64,000 nt of DNA, taken from the NCBI RefSeq assembly GCF_020639365.1, contig NZ_JAINUL010000001.1:978463-1042462 (forward strand). Reading direction: 5' to 3'. The notes under the pieces are model-generated. The model did not search any database. It worked only from the letters and a program-made list of their open reading frames with translations, and was not told where the DNA came from. The translations under genes and the position numbers were made by a program. This document shows, one piece after another, positions 1 through 9,770 of this stretch. The DNA comes from Streptomyces flavotricini (GTDB lineage Bacteria; Actinomycetota; Actinomycetes; Streptomycetales; Streptomycetaceae). The stretch's first letter is position 1. Each line of letters opens with the position of its first letter.

Positions 1-270
1 GACCACGCCGCACGCGTCCTCGATGGCACGGCAGGCGCTCATCTGGTAGGCGACGGGACAGATCCCGCAGATGCGGGAGGTGAGATCGGGTGGCTCCGTG
101 TGCGCTCTTCCCCGGAGGAAGGCCTCGAAGAACCGCGGTGGCTCGTAGATCTTGAGTCGCGCCTCGACGACGGTGCCGTGGTGGATCCTCAGGTACAACG
201 CGGTCTCGCCCTCGACACGGGCGAGGGAGGGGATGCGCAGCTCCTGGGCCCGGGGCGTGGGATCACTCAT
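1..270 (-). CDS. hyhL: [NiFe]-hydrogenase large subunit, group 3b-like (partial, C-terminus off window)
   Basis: This is the first 90 residues of the catalytic (Ni-binding) subunit of a cytoplasmic hydrogenase; the rest lies beyond the left edge. Around residues 71-84 it shows [14 protein letters not shown], the L1 Ni-ligand motif with both cysteines. A Tyr stands where many hydrogenases have His, which fits soluble group 3 enzymes. The N-terminus ([10 protein letters not shown]) is also typical of large subunits. The ATG overlaps the small-subunit stop in an ATGA junction, implying translational coupling. The C-terminal Ni ligands and the protease cleavage site cannot be seen. Family assignment is firm; the 3b subgroup is inferred from the neighbouring flavin and Fe-S subunits. 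Confidence 0.88.
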   Translation of the reverse strand, partial: MSDPTPRAQELRIPSLARVEGETALYLRIHHGTVVEARLKIYEPPRFFEAFLRGRAHTEPPDLTSRICGICPVAYQMSACRAIEDACGVV

Positions 271-1085
271 CCGGGGCCCTCCGCGTCGGTCGTGCCAGGC
301 TGACCTTGCTCTTCCACTGCGGTGAAGGCGGTCACGTTGAAGGTGTGCAGGAACCTGCCGATGTCCTCCTCGCTCATCCCGTCGCGCTGCATCAGCGGGA
401 CCAACGCCGGAAGGTTCGTGGTTCCGGCCGGCCCGAAACAGCCGTAGCAGCCGCGCCCGTAGGTCGGGCACAGGGCTCCGCAGCCCGCGTGGGTGACGGG
501 GCCGAGGCAGGGCGTGCCATGGGCGACGGTGACGCAGACGTTGCCGCGCCGTTTGCAGGAGAAGCAGACGCTGTGGTTCGGGATGGCGGGCTTGCGTCCG
601 GCGAGGAAGGCGGTGATGACCTCGACGAGCTGTCCGCGGTCGATGGGACAGCCGCGCAGTTCGAAGTCGACGGCTACGTGGGCGGAGATCGGAGTGGAGG
701 CAGCGAGGGTCTCGATGTATTCGGGGCGGGCGTAGACGGTCGCCAGGTACCCCTCGACATCGGCGTAGTTGCGCAGCGCCTGCACACCGCCGGCCGTGGC
801 GCAGGCACCGATGGTGACGAGGTGGCGGGCATCGGCGCGGATGCGCCGGATGCGCTCCAGGTGCTCGGGTGTGCTGACAGACCCCTCGACGAGGACGAGG
901 TCGTACGGGCCGGGCGCGGGCTCGCTGGACGCTTCCGGGAAGTGGGCGATCTCCAGTTCGGCGGCGATGCAGAGCAGTTCGTCCTCGCAGTCGAGGAGGG
1001 TGAGCTGGCAGCCGTCACAGGAGGCGAGCTTGAAGACGCCGAGGCGGGGGCGGGCAGGCGGCTGGGGTGTGGTGGGGGTGCTCAT
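267..1085 (-). CDS. hyhS: [NiFe]-hydrogenase small subunit (delta, HyhS-like)
   Basis: This 272-residue electron-transfer subunit carries the proximal [4Fe-4S] cluster and probably two further clusters, passing electrons between the NiFe site and the flavin subunit. Visible are the N-terminal [15 protein letters not shown] motif, [13 protein letters not shown] and a dense C-terminal cysteine block ([12 protein letters not shown], then [16 protein letters not shown]). There is no Tat signal and no membrane anchor, so the enzyme is cytoplasmic. The ATG at 1085 was chosen because homology begins there and it lies 1 bp past the upstream flavin-subunit stop. The stop overlaps the large-subunit ATG. 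Confidence 0.9.
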   Translation of the reverse strand: MSTPTTPQPPARPRLGVFKLASCDGCQLTLLDCEDELLCIAAELEIAHFPEASSEPAPGPYDLVLVEGSVSTPEHLERIRRIRADARHLVTIGACATAGGVQALRNYADVEGYLATVYARPEYIETLAASTPISAHVAVDFELRGCPIDRGQLVEVITAFLAGRKPAIPNHSVCFSCKRRGNVCVTVAHGTPCLGPVTHAGCGALCPTYGRGCYGCFGPAGTTNLPALVPLMQRDGMSEEDIGRFLHTFNVTAFTAVEEQGQPGTTDAEGPG

Positions 1086-1086
1086 C

Positions 1087-1893
1087 TCACAGTTCCCGGA
1101 CGGTGAGCAGGGGCTCGGCCTGGTCGTAGCCGACGACCGGGCCGTCGCGGCAGAGGAGCAGGGGCCCCAGCTGGCAGTGTCCGCAGTGGCCGGTGGCACA
1201 GTGCATGTTGCGTTCGAGGGAGACCTGGATGCGGTCGGGACGTACCCCTTGGTGGATCAGCGCCCGCGCGGTCGCGCGCATCATCACTTCGGGACCGCAG
1301 ACGAAGGCGACCGTGTCCGACGGTGTGAAGCGGGCCTCGCTCAGCAGGGTGGTGACGACTCCGACCCGGCCGGTCCAGCCGTCGGAAGGCCGGTCGACCG
1401 TGACGGCGGCGAACGGCTTTCCCCAGGCGGGGAACTCGTCCTGGTAGAGCAGATCGGCCGGTGTCCGGGAACCGGCGAGGACGTTCAGCCGCCCGAAGGC
1501 GTGCGGCTCGGCCAGGACGTAGTCGACGAGGGGACGGAGCGGGGCGAGCCCGATGCCGCCCGCGATGACGAGCAGGTCGTTGCCGTGAGCGGCAGCCGTG
1601 TCCCAGGGGGTACCGAAGGGGCCTCGCACGCCGACCCACCCGCCGGTCCGCAGGCCGCACAATGCGCGGGAGACGGCCCCGACCGCGCGGACCGTGTGCG
1701 TCAGGTGGTGCCCGTCCGCGAGCCGGGACACGGACACCGGGATCTCGCCGACACCGAACGCGTACAGCATCGCGAACTGGCCCGGTGCGAAGGGGGTCAG
1801 GGCGTCCCCGGCAGGCTCCAGTACGAGCGTGACCGTGTCATGCGTCTCGTCGCGGTGGTCCACCACGCGGTAGGAAAGCGGTGCGGGCGTCAT
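1087..1893 (-). CDS. hyhG: Hydrogenase FAD/NAD(P)-binding subunit (gamma, HyhG-like)
   Basis: This 268-residue ferredoxin-reductase-like flavoprotein would link the hydrogenase to NAD(P)(H). The order is an FAD-binding barrel ([20 protein letters not shown]), a nucleotide-binding domain ([16 protein letters not shown], later FVCGPEVMM), and a C-terminal [2Fe-2S] motif ([17 protein letters not shown]). This is the architecture of sulfhydrogenase gamma subunits and dihydroorotate dehydrogenase electron-transfer subunits. The start forms a 4-bp ATGA overlap with the upstream cNMP-binding gene. Whether NADH or NADPH is preferred cannot be read from the sequence. Confidence 0.88.
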   Translation of the reverse strand: MTPAPLSYRVVDHRDETHDTVTLVLEPAGDALTPFAPGQFAMLYAFGVGEIPVSVSRLADGHHLTHTVRAVGAVSRALCGLRTGGWVGVRGPFGTPWDTAAAHGNDLLVIAGGIGLAPLRPLVDYVLAEPHAFGRLNVLAGSRTPADLLYQDEFPAWGKPFAAVTVDRPSDGWTGRVGVVTTLLSEARFTPSDTVAFVCGPEVMMRATARALIHQGVRPDRIQVSLERNMHCATGHCGHCQLGPLLLCRDGPVVGYDQAEPLLTVREL

Positions 1894-2375
1894 GGTGCTG
1901 CTCCGTTCCCCTGTGTTACCGGCGGTCCGTAGAGGTCGAGCAGCCGGGTGCGGGTGGCTCGGAGCCGGTCGCCGATGGTCTCGGCGACGGCGGTGACCAG
2001 CGACAGGCCCAGCGCCGTGTCCTCGGCGCACAGGTCTTGGACGGCGGCGGCGTCGAACTCCCAGGCGCGGACGGGGTCCCGGGTCTCGGCCGCGAGGTGC
2101 CACTGCCGGGGTGGGCACAGCCATGACCAGCCGAGCAGGCTGCCGGCGCCGATGGTCTCGACGACAGCGCGCCCCCGGCCGGGCACGTGGACGTCGAGCG
2201 CGACCGTCCCGGAGCGGATGACCCAGAAGCGGTCGGCCTTCTCCCCTTCCTCGAAGATCCGTGTGGCACCCGGAAGGGCGACTTCACGGGCGAGCGCCAT
2301 CAGCTTCCCGCGGTGCTCCGCCGTCAGAGCGGCGAACACCCCCTCACCGGGAGGCTCGCCCGGATGCGAGGTCAC
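1890..2375 (-). CDS. Cyclic nucleotide-binding domain protein inside the hydrogenase operon
   Basis: This 161-residue protein is essentially one Crp/cNMP-binding beta-roll: an IFEEGEKADRFWVIRSGTVAL segment, then ETIGAGSLLGWSWL, then a C-terminal helix. I see no helix-turn-helix after the sensor domain, so it is unlikely to bind DNA. Its place between the Fe-S and flavin subunit genes, with 4-bp overlaps on both sides (GTGA at 2372-2375, ATGA at 1890-1893), implies stoichiometric synthesis with the hydrogenase. It may be a regulatory or structural subunit, which is inference. The GTG start at 2375 is set by the overlap. Ligand identity is unknown. Confidence 0.82.
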   Translation of the reverse strand: MTSHPGEPPGEGVFAALTAEHRGKLMALAREVALPGATRIFEEGEKADRFWVIRSGTVALDVHVPGRGRAVVETIGAGSLLGWSWLCPPRQWHLAAETRDPVRAWEFDAAAVQDLCAEDTALGLSLVTAVAETIGDRLRATRTRLLDLYGPPVTQGNGAAP

Positions 2376-3541
2376 GGCGTCCTCTCCCGGTGCGCGGCTT
2401 CCCGGTGCAGGGCGTGGGCTTCCTCGGTGAGGTCGATGCCCGTGGGACACCACACGATGCACCGGCCGCATCCGACGCAGCCGGAGCTGTCGAACTGGTC
2501 GTGCCAGGTACCCAGCTTGTGGGTGAGCCATTGGCGGTATCGGCTGCGCGGGGTGGCCCGGACCGGACCGCCTTGGAGGTGGGAGAAGTCCAGGTCGTAG
2601 CAGGAGTCCCAGAGGCGCCAGCGCTCGGCGTGGTCGCCGGTCAGGTCGGTGACGTCCTCCGTGGTGGTGCAGAAGCAGGTGGGGCAGACCATGGTGCAGT
2701 TGCCGCAGCTCAGGCACCGGGCCGTGACGTCGTCCCAGCGTTCCGCTTCCAGGTTGTCCCGCATCAGCGTGCGCAGGTCCACCAGCGGCATGGAGCGGCC
2801 CATGCGTTCTGCGGCAGCGCTCACGGCCTGGGCCGCAGCCTCCCGGGTGGGGTCGTCGGCGCTCCGGCGCGGCAGTTCCGCGAGGACCGCGGCTCCCTCC
2901 TCGCTCCCGCTGCGGCACAGGAAGCGGTGACCGGCATCGTCCACGACCTCGGTGAGAGCGAGGTCGTACCCGGCGTCGGCGGCCGGCCCGCTCCCCATCG
3001 AGACGCAGAAGCAGGTGGCACCCGGCTCGGTGCACTCGGCCGCGATCAGGAAAGCACCCGTCCGCCGTGACAGGTAGGTGGGGTCCCGGTACCTGCCTCC
3101 GCTCATCACACGGTCCAGGATCTGAATGGCGCGCAGATCGCAGGGCCGCACTCCGAGGAACGCGTACGAAATCCTCTCCTGCGCCTCCTCCCGGACCACC
3201 GGAGCACCGTCCGGGCCACGGTCCGCGGACCACTGACGGACGCGCTCCGGATGCAGGAACGACTTCCATGACTGGGGTCCCGCGCTGTGCGCGAAGGCCG
3301 CCCCGTCCTCGCGGCGGCGGAGCCGGTACCGCCCTGCCTCCAGTTCGACCCCCCACCCGTAGGGGAGGGCGTCGGCGGAGTCCAGCTCGTCGAGGACGAT
3401 GGCTCCGTCGCGCACTGTCGGGCCGATGACCGTGCGGCCGCGCCGCCTCAGGACACGCACGAGCACGTCCAGACCGTCGCGGTCGAGAACCGTCTCGGCC
3501 CGTTGTTCGAAGACGCCTCCGGCATTCGAAGCGTCGGTCAT
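2372..3541 (-). CDS. hyhB: Hydrogenase iron-sulfur subunit (beta, HyhB-like)
   Basis: This 389-residue 4Fe-4S dicluster protein shuttles electrons in the hydrogenase complex. The N-terminal two thirds match the sulfhydrogenase beta subunit/anaerobic sulfite reductase A type (VRPCDLRAIQILD, FCVSMG). Two C-terminal cysteine clusters follow: CLSCGNCTMVCPTCFC and CVGCGRCIVWCPTGID. The ATG at 3541 has a GAGAGG sequence about 8 bases upstream; another in-frame ATG seven codons earlier is possible. The stop overlaps the next gene's GTG. The protease gene lies 42 bp upstream on the same strand, so it probably belongs to the operon. Confidence 0.9.
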   Translation of the reverse strand: MTDASNAGGVFEQRAETVLDRDGLDVLVRVLRRRGRTVIGPTVRDGAIVLDELDSADALPYGWGVELEAGRYRLRRREDGAAFAHSAGPQSWKSFLHPERVRQWSADRGPDGAPVVREEAQERISYAFLGVRPCDLRAIQILDRVMSGGRYRDPTYLSRRTGAFLIAAECTEPGATCFCVSMGSGPAADAGYDLALTEVVDDAGHRFLCRSGSEEGAAVLAELPRRSADDPTREAAAQAVSAAAERMGRSMPLVDLRTLMRDNLEAERWDDVTARCLSCGNCTMVCPTCFCTTTEDVTDLTGDHAERWRLWDSCYDLDFSHLQGGPVRATPRSRYRQWLTHKLGTWHDQFDSSGCVGCGRCIVWCPTGIDLTEEAHALHREAAHRERTP

Positions 3542-3583
3542 GGTGCACCTCTCGGTCTCCACATGCCTGGAACCGGCAGCATG

Positions 3584-4120
3584 TCAGACCTGCGGGCTCC
3601 CGGGTTCGAACCCGGTTCGGCGAGTCCGCTCGCCGTGTCGGCGGACGTCTTCCTCGATGCGCCGCGCCAGACTCGGCAGGGCGGCCGCCACCTCCGGCGT
3701 GAGCCCCGTACCCAGCGAGCGGTCCGCCCCCTCGACCGCGTACACGATGAGGCGGCCGGGACCGCGCCCGAGGCGGTCGGCAAGGCACAGGGCCTCGGCA
3801 AGCCCAAGCCCGTGAGTGCTCTGCCTGCCTGCGGCAGCCGGGTGCGGCAGCTCGCCCGGGGACGCCCACCACCGGTGTGTTCGACCGGGCTGCGCCGAAG
3901 GCGGGAAGCAGGCGTCGACGACGAGGGTGAGGGCCTTGCCTTCCCAGAGGCTGATCAGTCGGCCTGGGTCTCCGTCGCACCGTGCGAGTTCGGTACCGGC
4001 GGGAAGAGGTCGCAGTGCTTCACGCGCGCACAACAGCGAGATGGTGGCCCACCCCGCCCCGTCATCGCGCCGGAACTCGTTTCCGATCCCGATGACCGCC
4101 GTACCGGCGAGCGGCTTCAT
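3584..4120 (-). CDS. Hydrogenase maturation protease (HyaD/HycI family)
   Basis: This 178-residue endopeptidase would cleave the C-terminal tail of the large subunit after nickel insertion. It starts MKPLAGTAVIGIGNEFRRDD; the GIGNEFRRDDGAG motif carries the first Asp/Glu metal contact of the family, and VVDAC and YAVEGAD match later conserved positions. The length suits the family (about 150-200). It is first in the hydrogenase operon, which fits a dedicated protease. The last codons run through a perfect 16-bp palindrome at 3600-3615, so the final ~10 residues (GFEPGSPQV) look atypical. No other maturation gene (hypA-F) is in the window. Confidence 0.85.
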   Translation of the reverse strand: MKPLAGTAVIGIGNEFRRDDGAGWATISLLCAREALRPLPAGTELARCDGDPGRLISLWEGKALTLVVDACFPPSAQPGRTHRWWASPGELPHPAAAGRQSTHGLGLAEALCLADRLGRGPGRLIVYAVEGADRSLGTGLTPEVAAALPSLARRIEEDVRRHGERTRRTGFEPGSPQV

Positions 4121-4323
4121 ACGTACCCGCTTCCTTCTCCGGGCGTCTGCGGACACAGCCTGCCCCACTCGCGGGATGACGTCCTGTGCCACGGGGCAAA
4201 CGGCGCACGGCGCCGCACCGAGTGATGTGGAGCCCGGCCGCCCACCGAGGTGCCCGCGCCCGTTACGGCCGCCGGTGATCCGTTGCGTTCGGTGGCCGGA
4301 TGCTTGCATCATCGCTCTCCCTC

Positions 4324-7300
4324 TCAGCCCGGCTCCCCGTACCCGCCTCCTCCTGGGGTCTCCACCACGAGCACATCGCCGGTCCGGACCTCGACGGAGT
4401 CGCAGCCTGCCATCGGGACGGAGGTTCCGTCGGCCCGCTCCACGTGGTTGGCGCCCAGCGCGCCGGGGGCTCCGCCGGCCATGCCGTAGGGCGGGACCCG
4501 GCGGTGGCCGGAGAGGGTACTGACCGTCATCGGTTCGCGGAAGCGGATCTTGCGTACGGTGCCGTCACCGCCCCGCCATCGGCCCTCGCCGCCGCTGCCG
4601 CTGCGTACGGAGAACTCCTCCAGCAGCACCGGAAGGCGCCACTCCAGAACCTCGGGGTCGGTGAGCCTGGAGTTGGTCATGTGGGTCTGCACCGCTGGTG
4701 CCCCGTCAAATCCCGGTCCTGCGCCGGAGCCGGAGGCGATGGTTTCGTAGTACTGGTGGCGTTCGTTGCCGAAGGTGAGGTTGTTCATCGTGCCGCTGCC
4801 CTCTGCCTGGGCGCCCAGCGCGGCGTACAGGGCCCCGGTGATCGCCTGCGAGGTCTCGACGTTCCCCGCGACGATGGCCGCGGGGTAGACCGGCGCGAGC
4901 ATCGATCCGGCCGGGACGATGATGCGCAGCGGCCTGAGACAGCCGTCGTTGAGCGGGATGTCCTCGGCCAGCAGCGTCCTGAAGACGTACAGGACTGCCG
5001 CGTTCACCACGGCTGTCGGCGCGTTGAAGTTCGTCTCCAGCTGCGTCGATGTACCGGTGAAGTCGATCGTTGCCGACCGCTGCTCACGATCCACGGTGAT
5101 GCGTACGGCGATGACCGCGCCGGAATCCATCTCGTAGCGGTACGCGCCGTCGGCGAGGAAGACGAGCGCGCGGCGGACGGCCTCCTCGGCGTGGTCCTGG
5201 ACGTGTCGCATATAGGCGCGCACCACGCCGAGGCCGAAGTGGCCGATCATCTTGCCGACCTCCTCGACCCCCTTGCGGTTGGCGGCGATCTGGGCCCGCA
5301 GGTCGGCGAGGTTGGTTGCCGGGTCCCGCGACGGGTAGGGCGCCTCCGTCAGCAGTCGCAGCGTCTCGTCCTCCCGGAGCCTGCCGTTCTCGACGAGCAG
5401 CCAGTTGTCGAAGAGGACCCCTTCCTCGTCGATCTCGTGGCTGTTCGACGGCATGGATCCCGGTGTCAGGCCGCCGATCTCCGCGTGGTGACCGCGTGAG
5501 GCGACGAAGAAGAGGATCTCCGCGCCAGGGGCCGCATCCCTCTCGCCCTGCTCGTCGAAGACCGGAGTGACCACGGTGATGTCGGGCAGGTGAGTGCCGC
5601 CGTGGTACGGGTCGTTGACCGCGTAGGCGTCTCCGGGCCGCATCGCACCGTGGCGGCGGCGGATCACTTCCCTGACGGCGGTGCCCATCGATCCCAGGTG
5701 CACCGGGATGTGCGGGGCGTTGGCCACGAGATTGCCGTCCGGGTCGAACAGCGCGCAGGAGAAGTCCAGTCGTTCCTTGATGTTGACGGACTGGGACGTC
5801 GCCTCCAGCCGGCCGCCCATCTGCTCGGCGATCGATACGAAGAGGCTGTTGAAGATCTCCAGCATGACCGGGTCCGCCCTGGTCTCGACCCCGGTCTCGG
5901 CAGGACCGGCCACGCGTTCGAGGCGCAGGTGCCCCGTGGTGGTCGCGGTCGCCTGCCAACCGGGGTCGACGACGGTGGTGGCGTCGGCTTCGGCGATGAC
6001 GGCCGGACCGGTCACGACGGCGCCCGGTCCCAGGCGCTCCCGCAGCCGCAGGGGGACATCGCGCCAGGTTCCGCCGGTATGGAGCGGTGCGGTGTCCGCT
6101 TCCTGCGCGCCGTCGTCAGCCGTTCCGATCGGGGCGAGGCGTCCGAGGTCGGGCTGCGGAGTCAGCCCCGTCGCCTCCACCGAGAGGGCGTCGACGATGA
6201 CGGGGCGGTCCAGGAGGAACGAGTACGTCGCCCGGTGGTTCTGCTCGAATTCCGTTGTCATGGCGGTGGGGTCGGCCAGTGCCACCGTGACGGTCGTGTC
6301 GGTGCCGTCGTACCGCAACCGTGCCTGCCGCGACACCTGGATTCGGTCGGCGGGGACGTCCTCGTCGTGGAGCACGGCGCGGGCGGCGACTTCCAGTTCG
6401 CGCGCCACAGCGAGGATCCGCTCCATGCTCGGCTCTTCGAGGGGAAGTTCCACCGACTGCTCGCGCAGGGTGGTGGTGTCGGCGAGGCCGATGCCGAGCG
6501 CTGAGAGCACTCCGGCCATCGGCGGTACGAGGACGGTGCGGATGCCCAGGGAGTCGGCGACGGCGCACGCGTGCTGGCCGCCCGCGCCGCCGAAGGAGGT
6601 CAGCGCGTACTCCGTGACGTCATGGCCTCGCTGTACGGAGATCCGTTTGACGGCGGTCGCCATGTTGGCCACCGCCACCTGCAGATAGCCTTCGGCCACC
6701 TGCTCCGGCGAGCGCCGGTCGCCGGTGTGTGCCTGGATCTTCCCGGCGAGTTCGGTGAAGAGCCGTCGTACGACCTCGTGGTCCAGGGGCTGGTCGCCGC
6801 CCGGCCCGAAGACGTGCGGGAAGTGGGCCGGCTGAACGCGGCCGAGCATCACATTGGCATCGGTGAGGGTCAGCGGGCCCCCCGCGCGATAGCAGGCGGG
6901 GCCGGGGTCCGCTCCGGCCGAGTCGGGTCCCACCCGGTAGCGGATGCCGTCGAAGTGCAGGACGGACCCGCCGCCGGCCGCGACGGTGTGGATGTCCAGC
7001 ATCGGCGCCTGGATCCGGACCCCGGCGACCTGGGAGGTGGACACCCGCTCGTACCCGCCGGCGAAATGGGACACGTCGGTGGAAGTGCCTCCCATGTCGA
7101 AACCGATGACCTTCTCGAAGCCCGCCAGCCGCGCCATGCGCGCCATGCCGACGATGCCGCCGGCCGGACCGGACAGGATCGCGTCCTTTCCCCGGAAGTG
7201 GCCCGCCTCTGCCAGACCTCCGTTGGACTGCATGAACATCAGCCGGACGCCGCGCAGTTCATCGGCCACCCGGCGCACGTAACGGCGCAGGACGGGAGAG

Positions 7301-7956
7301 AGGTAGGCGTCGACCACCGCGGTGTCCGCGCGCGGGACCAGTTTCATCAGCGGACTGACCTCGCTCGACAACGAGATCTGCGGAAAGCCGATTCGCTCGG
7401 CCAGGGCGCCGATCGCCCGCTCGTGTGCGGGGTGGAGGCTGCTGTGCATGCAGGCGACCGCCACGGCGCGGAATCCGTCGGCGTGCGCCCGCCGCAACTC
7501 GGGGGCAAGGGCCTCCAGATCGGGCGGAGTCAGCACCGTGCCGTCGGCGGTGACGCGTTCGGAGACCTCGATCACCCGGTCGTACAGGGCCTCGGGGAGG
7601 ACGATCTCCCGGTCGAAGATCCGGGGGCGGTTCTGGTAGCCGATGCGCAGGGCGTCCCGGAAGCCGCGGGTGATCACCAGTGCGGTCGGCTCACCGGCGC
7701 GCTCCAGCAGGGCATTGGTCGCCACCGTGGTACCCATCCGTACCGCATCGATCGCTCCGCCGGGAATCCCCTCCTGCTCGGAAAGGCCGAGCAGCGCGCG
7801 GATTCCCGCGACGGCCGCGTCGTGATAGTGAGCCGGATCATCCGAAAGGATCTTGCGGGTCAGCAGTTCGCCGTCCGGGGAGCGGGCCACGATGTCGGTG
7901 AAGGTGCCTCCTCGGTCGACCCAGAACTGCCATCCGAGACCGGTACTGGGGGACAT
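4324..7956 (-). CDS. Hydantoinase/5-oxoprolinase family protein (HyuA-HyuB fusion)
   Basis: This 1210-residue protein joins the two halves of ATP-dependent oxoprolinases and hydantoinases. The HyuA half (about 1-690) begins [12 protein letters not shown] and contains [11 protein letters not shown] and [11 protein letters not shown], actin-like phosphate-binding loops. The HyuB half (about 700-1210) contains [14 protein letters not shown] and ends GGGGYGEPG. Single-chain versions resemble eukaryotic-type 5-oxoprolinase, which opens 5-oxoproline to glutamate; hydantoins or other cyclic amides are alternatives. It lies 203 bp upstream of the protease on the same strand, so a shared transcript is possible. 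It faces the transhydrogenase-like gene across a 102-bp divergent gap. Confidence 0.9.
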   Translation of the reverse strand: MSPSTGLGWQFWVDRGGTFTDIVARSPDGELLTRKILSDDPAHYHDAAVAGIRALLGLSEQEGIPGGAIDAVRMGTTVATNALLERAGEPTALVITRGFRDALRIGYQNRPRIFDREIVLPEALYDRVIEVSERVTADGTVLTPPDLEALAPELRRAHADGFRAVAVACMHSSLHPAHERAIGALAERIGFPQISLSSEVSPLMKLVPRADTAVVDAYLSPVLRRYVRRVADELRGVRLMFMQSNGGLAEAGHFRGKDAILSGPAGGIVGMARMARLAGFEKVIGFDMGGTSTDVSHFAGGYERVSTSQVAGVRIQAPMLDIHTVAAGGGSVLHFDGIRYRVGPDSAGADPGPACYRAGGPLTLTDANVMLGRVQPAHFPHVFGPGGDQPLDHEVVRRLFTELAGKIQAHTGDRRSPEQVAEGYLQVAVANMATAVKRISVQRGHDVTEYALTSFGGAGGQHACAVADSLGIRTVLVPPMAGVLSALGIGLADTTTLREQSVELPLEEPSMERILAVARELEVAARAVLHDEDVPADRIQVSRQARLRYDGTDTTVTVALADPTAMTTEFEQNHRATYSFLLDRPVIVDALSVEATGLTPQPDLGRLAPIGTADDGAQEADTAPLHTGGTWRDVPLRLRERLGPGAVVTGPAVIAEADATTVVDPGWQATATTTGHLRLERVAGPAETGVETRADPVMLEIFNSLFVSIAEQMGGRLEATSQSVNIKERLDFSCALFDPDGNLVANAPHIPVHLGSMGTAVREVIRRRHGAMRPGDAYAVNDPYHGGTHLPDITVVTPVFDEQGERDAAPGAEILFFVASRGHHAEIGGLTPGSMPSNSHEIDEEGVLFDNWLLVENGRLREDETLRLLTEAPYPSRDPATNLADLRAQIAANRKGVEEVGKMIGHFGLGVVRAYMRHVQDHAEEAVRRALVFLADGAYRYEMDSGAVIAVRITVDREQRSATIDFTGTSTQLETNFNAPTAVVNAAVLYVFRTLLAEDIPLNDGCLRPLRIIVPAGSMLAPVYPAAIVAGNVETSQAITGALYAALGAQAEGSGTMNNLTFGNERHQYYETIASGSGAGPGFDGAPAVQTHMTNSRLTDPEVLEWRLPVLLEEFSVRSGSGGEGRWRGGDGTVRKIRFREPMTVSTLSGHRRVPPYGMAGGAPGALGANHVERADGTSVPMAGCDSVEVRTGDVLVVETPGGGGYGEPG

Positions 7957-8058
7957 GTACCCAGCATGACCCGCGCGCCACGCTCAGTGACCAAGCGACT
8001 CGCCCTGAGGGAGATCCATACTGAACGGGGAACGCGTTCGGAGGGTGGTGCAGCAGTG

Positions 8059-9114
8059 ATGGCTCCCATGATCGTCGGCGTGTGCGGGGAGAACGCGCCC
8101 GGGGAGCGACGCGTTGCCCTCGTGCCGGACGCCGTGGGCGCGGTGCAGGCGCTCGGGCTGGAAGTGCTGGTGGAATCGGGGGCCGGAGCAGCCTCCTGGC
8201 TGCCCGACCTCCTTTACCGGCAGTCAGGTGCGCGGGTCGCGACGCGCGACGAACTGCTCCACCGCGCGGACATCCTCGTGGGCGTACGACCGCCCGCCTT
8301 CCCGGCGGGACGCCGGTTTCGCCACGGCCAGGTTCTCATCGCGCTCCTGGATCCCCTGCGCGTTCCGTTCGACGTGCGGCGGTGGGCGGACGAGGGCGTG
8401 ACCGCCATCGGGCTGGACCTGGCTCCCGACACGTCGGTACTGGCCCGGCCGATGGACGCCGTCGCCTCCCAGGACCGGCTCGCCGGCTACAAGGCGGCCC
8501 TGCTGGCAGCCGACCGGTTCGGGCATCCCCTGTCGGGCACGGTTGTTCCCGCCGCTCCCCGCGAGGTACGGGCTGTGGTCCTCGGCTCCGGCGCTGCCGC
8601 GCGGCAGGCTGCGGACACTCTCCGCCGCCTGGGGGCGACCGTAGCCGTCGACGATTCCGCTCCGCCGTACGGTCCGAGGTTTTCCGGCCTGGTGGCAGGT
8701 GCCGACATCGTCATCACCACGGTCCGCCCACGCCGGGGCCTGAGACCACGGGTGCTGGTGACGGCACGGGCCATGGCGGGCATGCGGCCAGGCTCCGTGA
8801 TCATCGATACCGCCGCCGGCCCGGACGGCGGAAACGTCGAGGGCGTCCTGCCCGAGTCCACGATGACCGTGGGTCCCGGCGTCACCCTGATCGGCGCCGG
8901 CCGCCTCCCGGAGCGCATCCCCCAAGCGGCTTCCGCGACGTACGCACGCAACGTCACGGCACTACTCGGGCACCTGGTGCGTGACGGTGCACTGCTGATC
9001 GACCCGGCCGACCCCGTCCAGGCGGCGATGCTGGTCACCCACGGCAACATGGTCCTGCACAAGGGCGTATGGCAATTGATCGTGGAGCAGACCGCTGTGG
9101 CCGGCCTGCCCTGA
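8059..9114 (+). CDS. NAD(P) transhydrogenase alpha subunit-like protein (PntAA / alanine dehydrogenase fold)
   Basis: This 351-residue soluble protein has the AlaDH/PNT N-terminal domain (GENAPGERRVALVPDAVGAV) and a Rossmann NAD-binding domain (AVVLGSGAAARQAADTLRRLGA). Near the end PADPVQAAMLVTHGNMVLHKG resembles PntA part 1. It would be the NAD(H)-binding component of proton-translocating transhydrogenase, but no membrane subunits (pntAB, pntB) are nearby, so its partner or activity is uncertain. ATG 8059 was chosen because conservation starts at once; an ATG three codons on is also possible. It ends 17 bp from the convergent PhoU-like gene. Confidence 0.8.
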   Translation: MAPMIVGVCGENAPGERRVALVPDAVGAVQALGLEVLVESGAGAASWLPDLLYRQSGARVATRDELLHRADILVGVRPPAFPAGRRFRHGQVLIALLDPLRVPFDVRRWADEGVTAIGLDLAPDTSVLARPMDAVASQDRLAGYKAALLAADRFGHPLSGTVVPAAPREVRAVVLGSGAAARQAADTLRRLGATVAVDDSAPPYGPRFSGLVAGADIVITTVRPRRGLRPRVLVTARAMAGMRPGSVIIDTAAGPDGGNVEGVLPESTMTVGPGVTLIGAGRLPERIPQAASATYARNVTALLGHLVRDGALLIDPADPVQAAMLVTHGNMVLHKGVWQLIVEQTAVAGLP

Positions 9115-9131
9115 CACGCCGAACGGCCCGC

Positions 9132-9770
9132 TCACCGCCTTGGTGCGGTTTCCTGGAGCAGGGCGATGTGACGGGCCACGGCAACGGCTCTCCGGGCGCA
9201 CTCCTGGTAGCAGCGGCCGAGGACCGCCGCGTCGACGGCGTCACGGGTGGTGAGCGAGTCCGTGCCGGACAGCAGGACGCGACAGAGCTCCTGCTGGCGA
9301 CGGTCGATGTCCTGCACCTGCCTGTCCATGACCGCATGAGGCGGGGACAACTCGACGACATCGGCCGCCCGTCCGACCAGTGCACGGCAGTCGTCGCCCA
9401 TCTCGCGTACGCGGAAACGCACTTCGTCGGGAAGAGGCTGCCTCGACCGGCGCGCCCACGCGATGTCACCGACCTGACGGACCAGCAGATCGATGCGTCC
9501 CGCGTCCTGGCCGACGTACATGTCCGTCACCAGGGACCGGAGGTCAACCTCCCCGATCGTTCCGATGGAAGCGTCTGCCGCGACCAGCTCGTCCGTCTCC
9601 TGCCGGAGCTCGCCCAGCGCTCCGCTCAGGGTGATCATCCGCTGCTCCAGCCCGGCCTCGGGCGTAGCCAGCAAGCCCGTCGCCTGGCCCACGGCGGCGT
9701 GAGCCAGCCGAAGCACGTGCGCCGCACGGCGGACGGCCCGCTCCGTCTGCTCCAGCGCTCTTTCACTCAT
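9132..9770 (-). CDS. PhoU-like domain protein
   Basis: This 212-residue all-helical protein has the heptad-rich double three-helix layout of PhoU: an N-terminal helix MSERALEQTERAVRRAAHVL, then a DMYVGQDAGRIDLLVRQVGDIAW segment, and a C-terminal CYQECARRAVAVARHI helix. PhoU proteins modulate phosphate transport and signalling, but no pst or phoR/phoP gene is near, so this copy may serve a stress or dormancy role (inference from neighbours). Start ATG at 9770. Confidence 0.65.
   Translation of the reverse strand: MSERALEQTERAVRRAAHVLRLAHAAVGQATGLLATPEAGLEQRMITLSGALGELRQETDELVAADASIGTIGEVDLRSLVTDMYVGQDAGRIDLLVRQVGDIAWARRSRQPLPDEVRFRVREMGDDCRALVGRAADVVELSPPHAVMDRQVQDIDRRQQELCRVLLSGTDSLTTRDAVDAAVLGRCYQECARRAVAVARHIALLQETAPRR

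Noticed and set aside
3560..3630. Possible tRNA gene because of a GGTTCGAACC T-arm-like core
   Set aside because: A 5-bp T stem cannot form (third pair is G-G on either strand), and no anticodon arm, D arm or acceptor stem is visible. The sequence is simply a palindrome.
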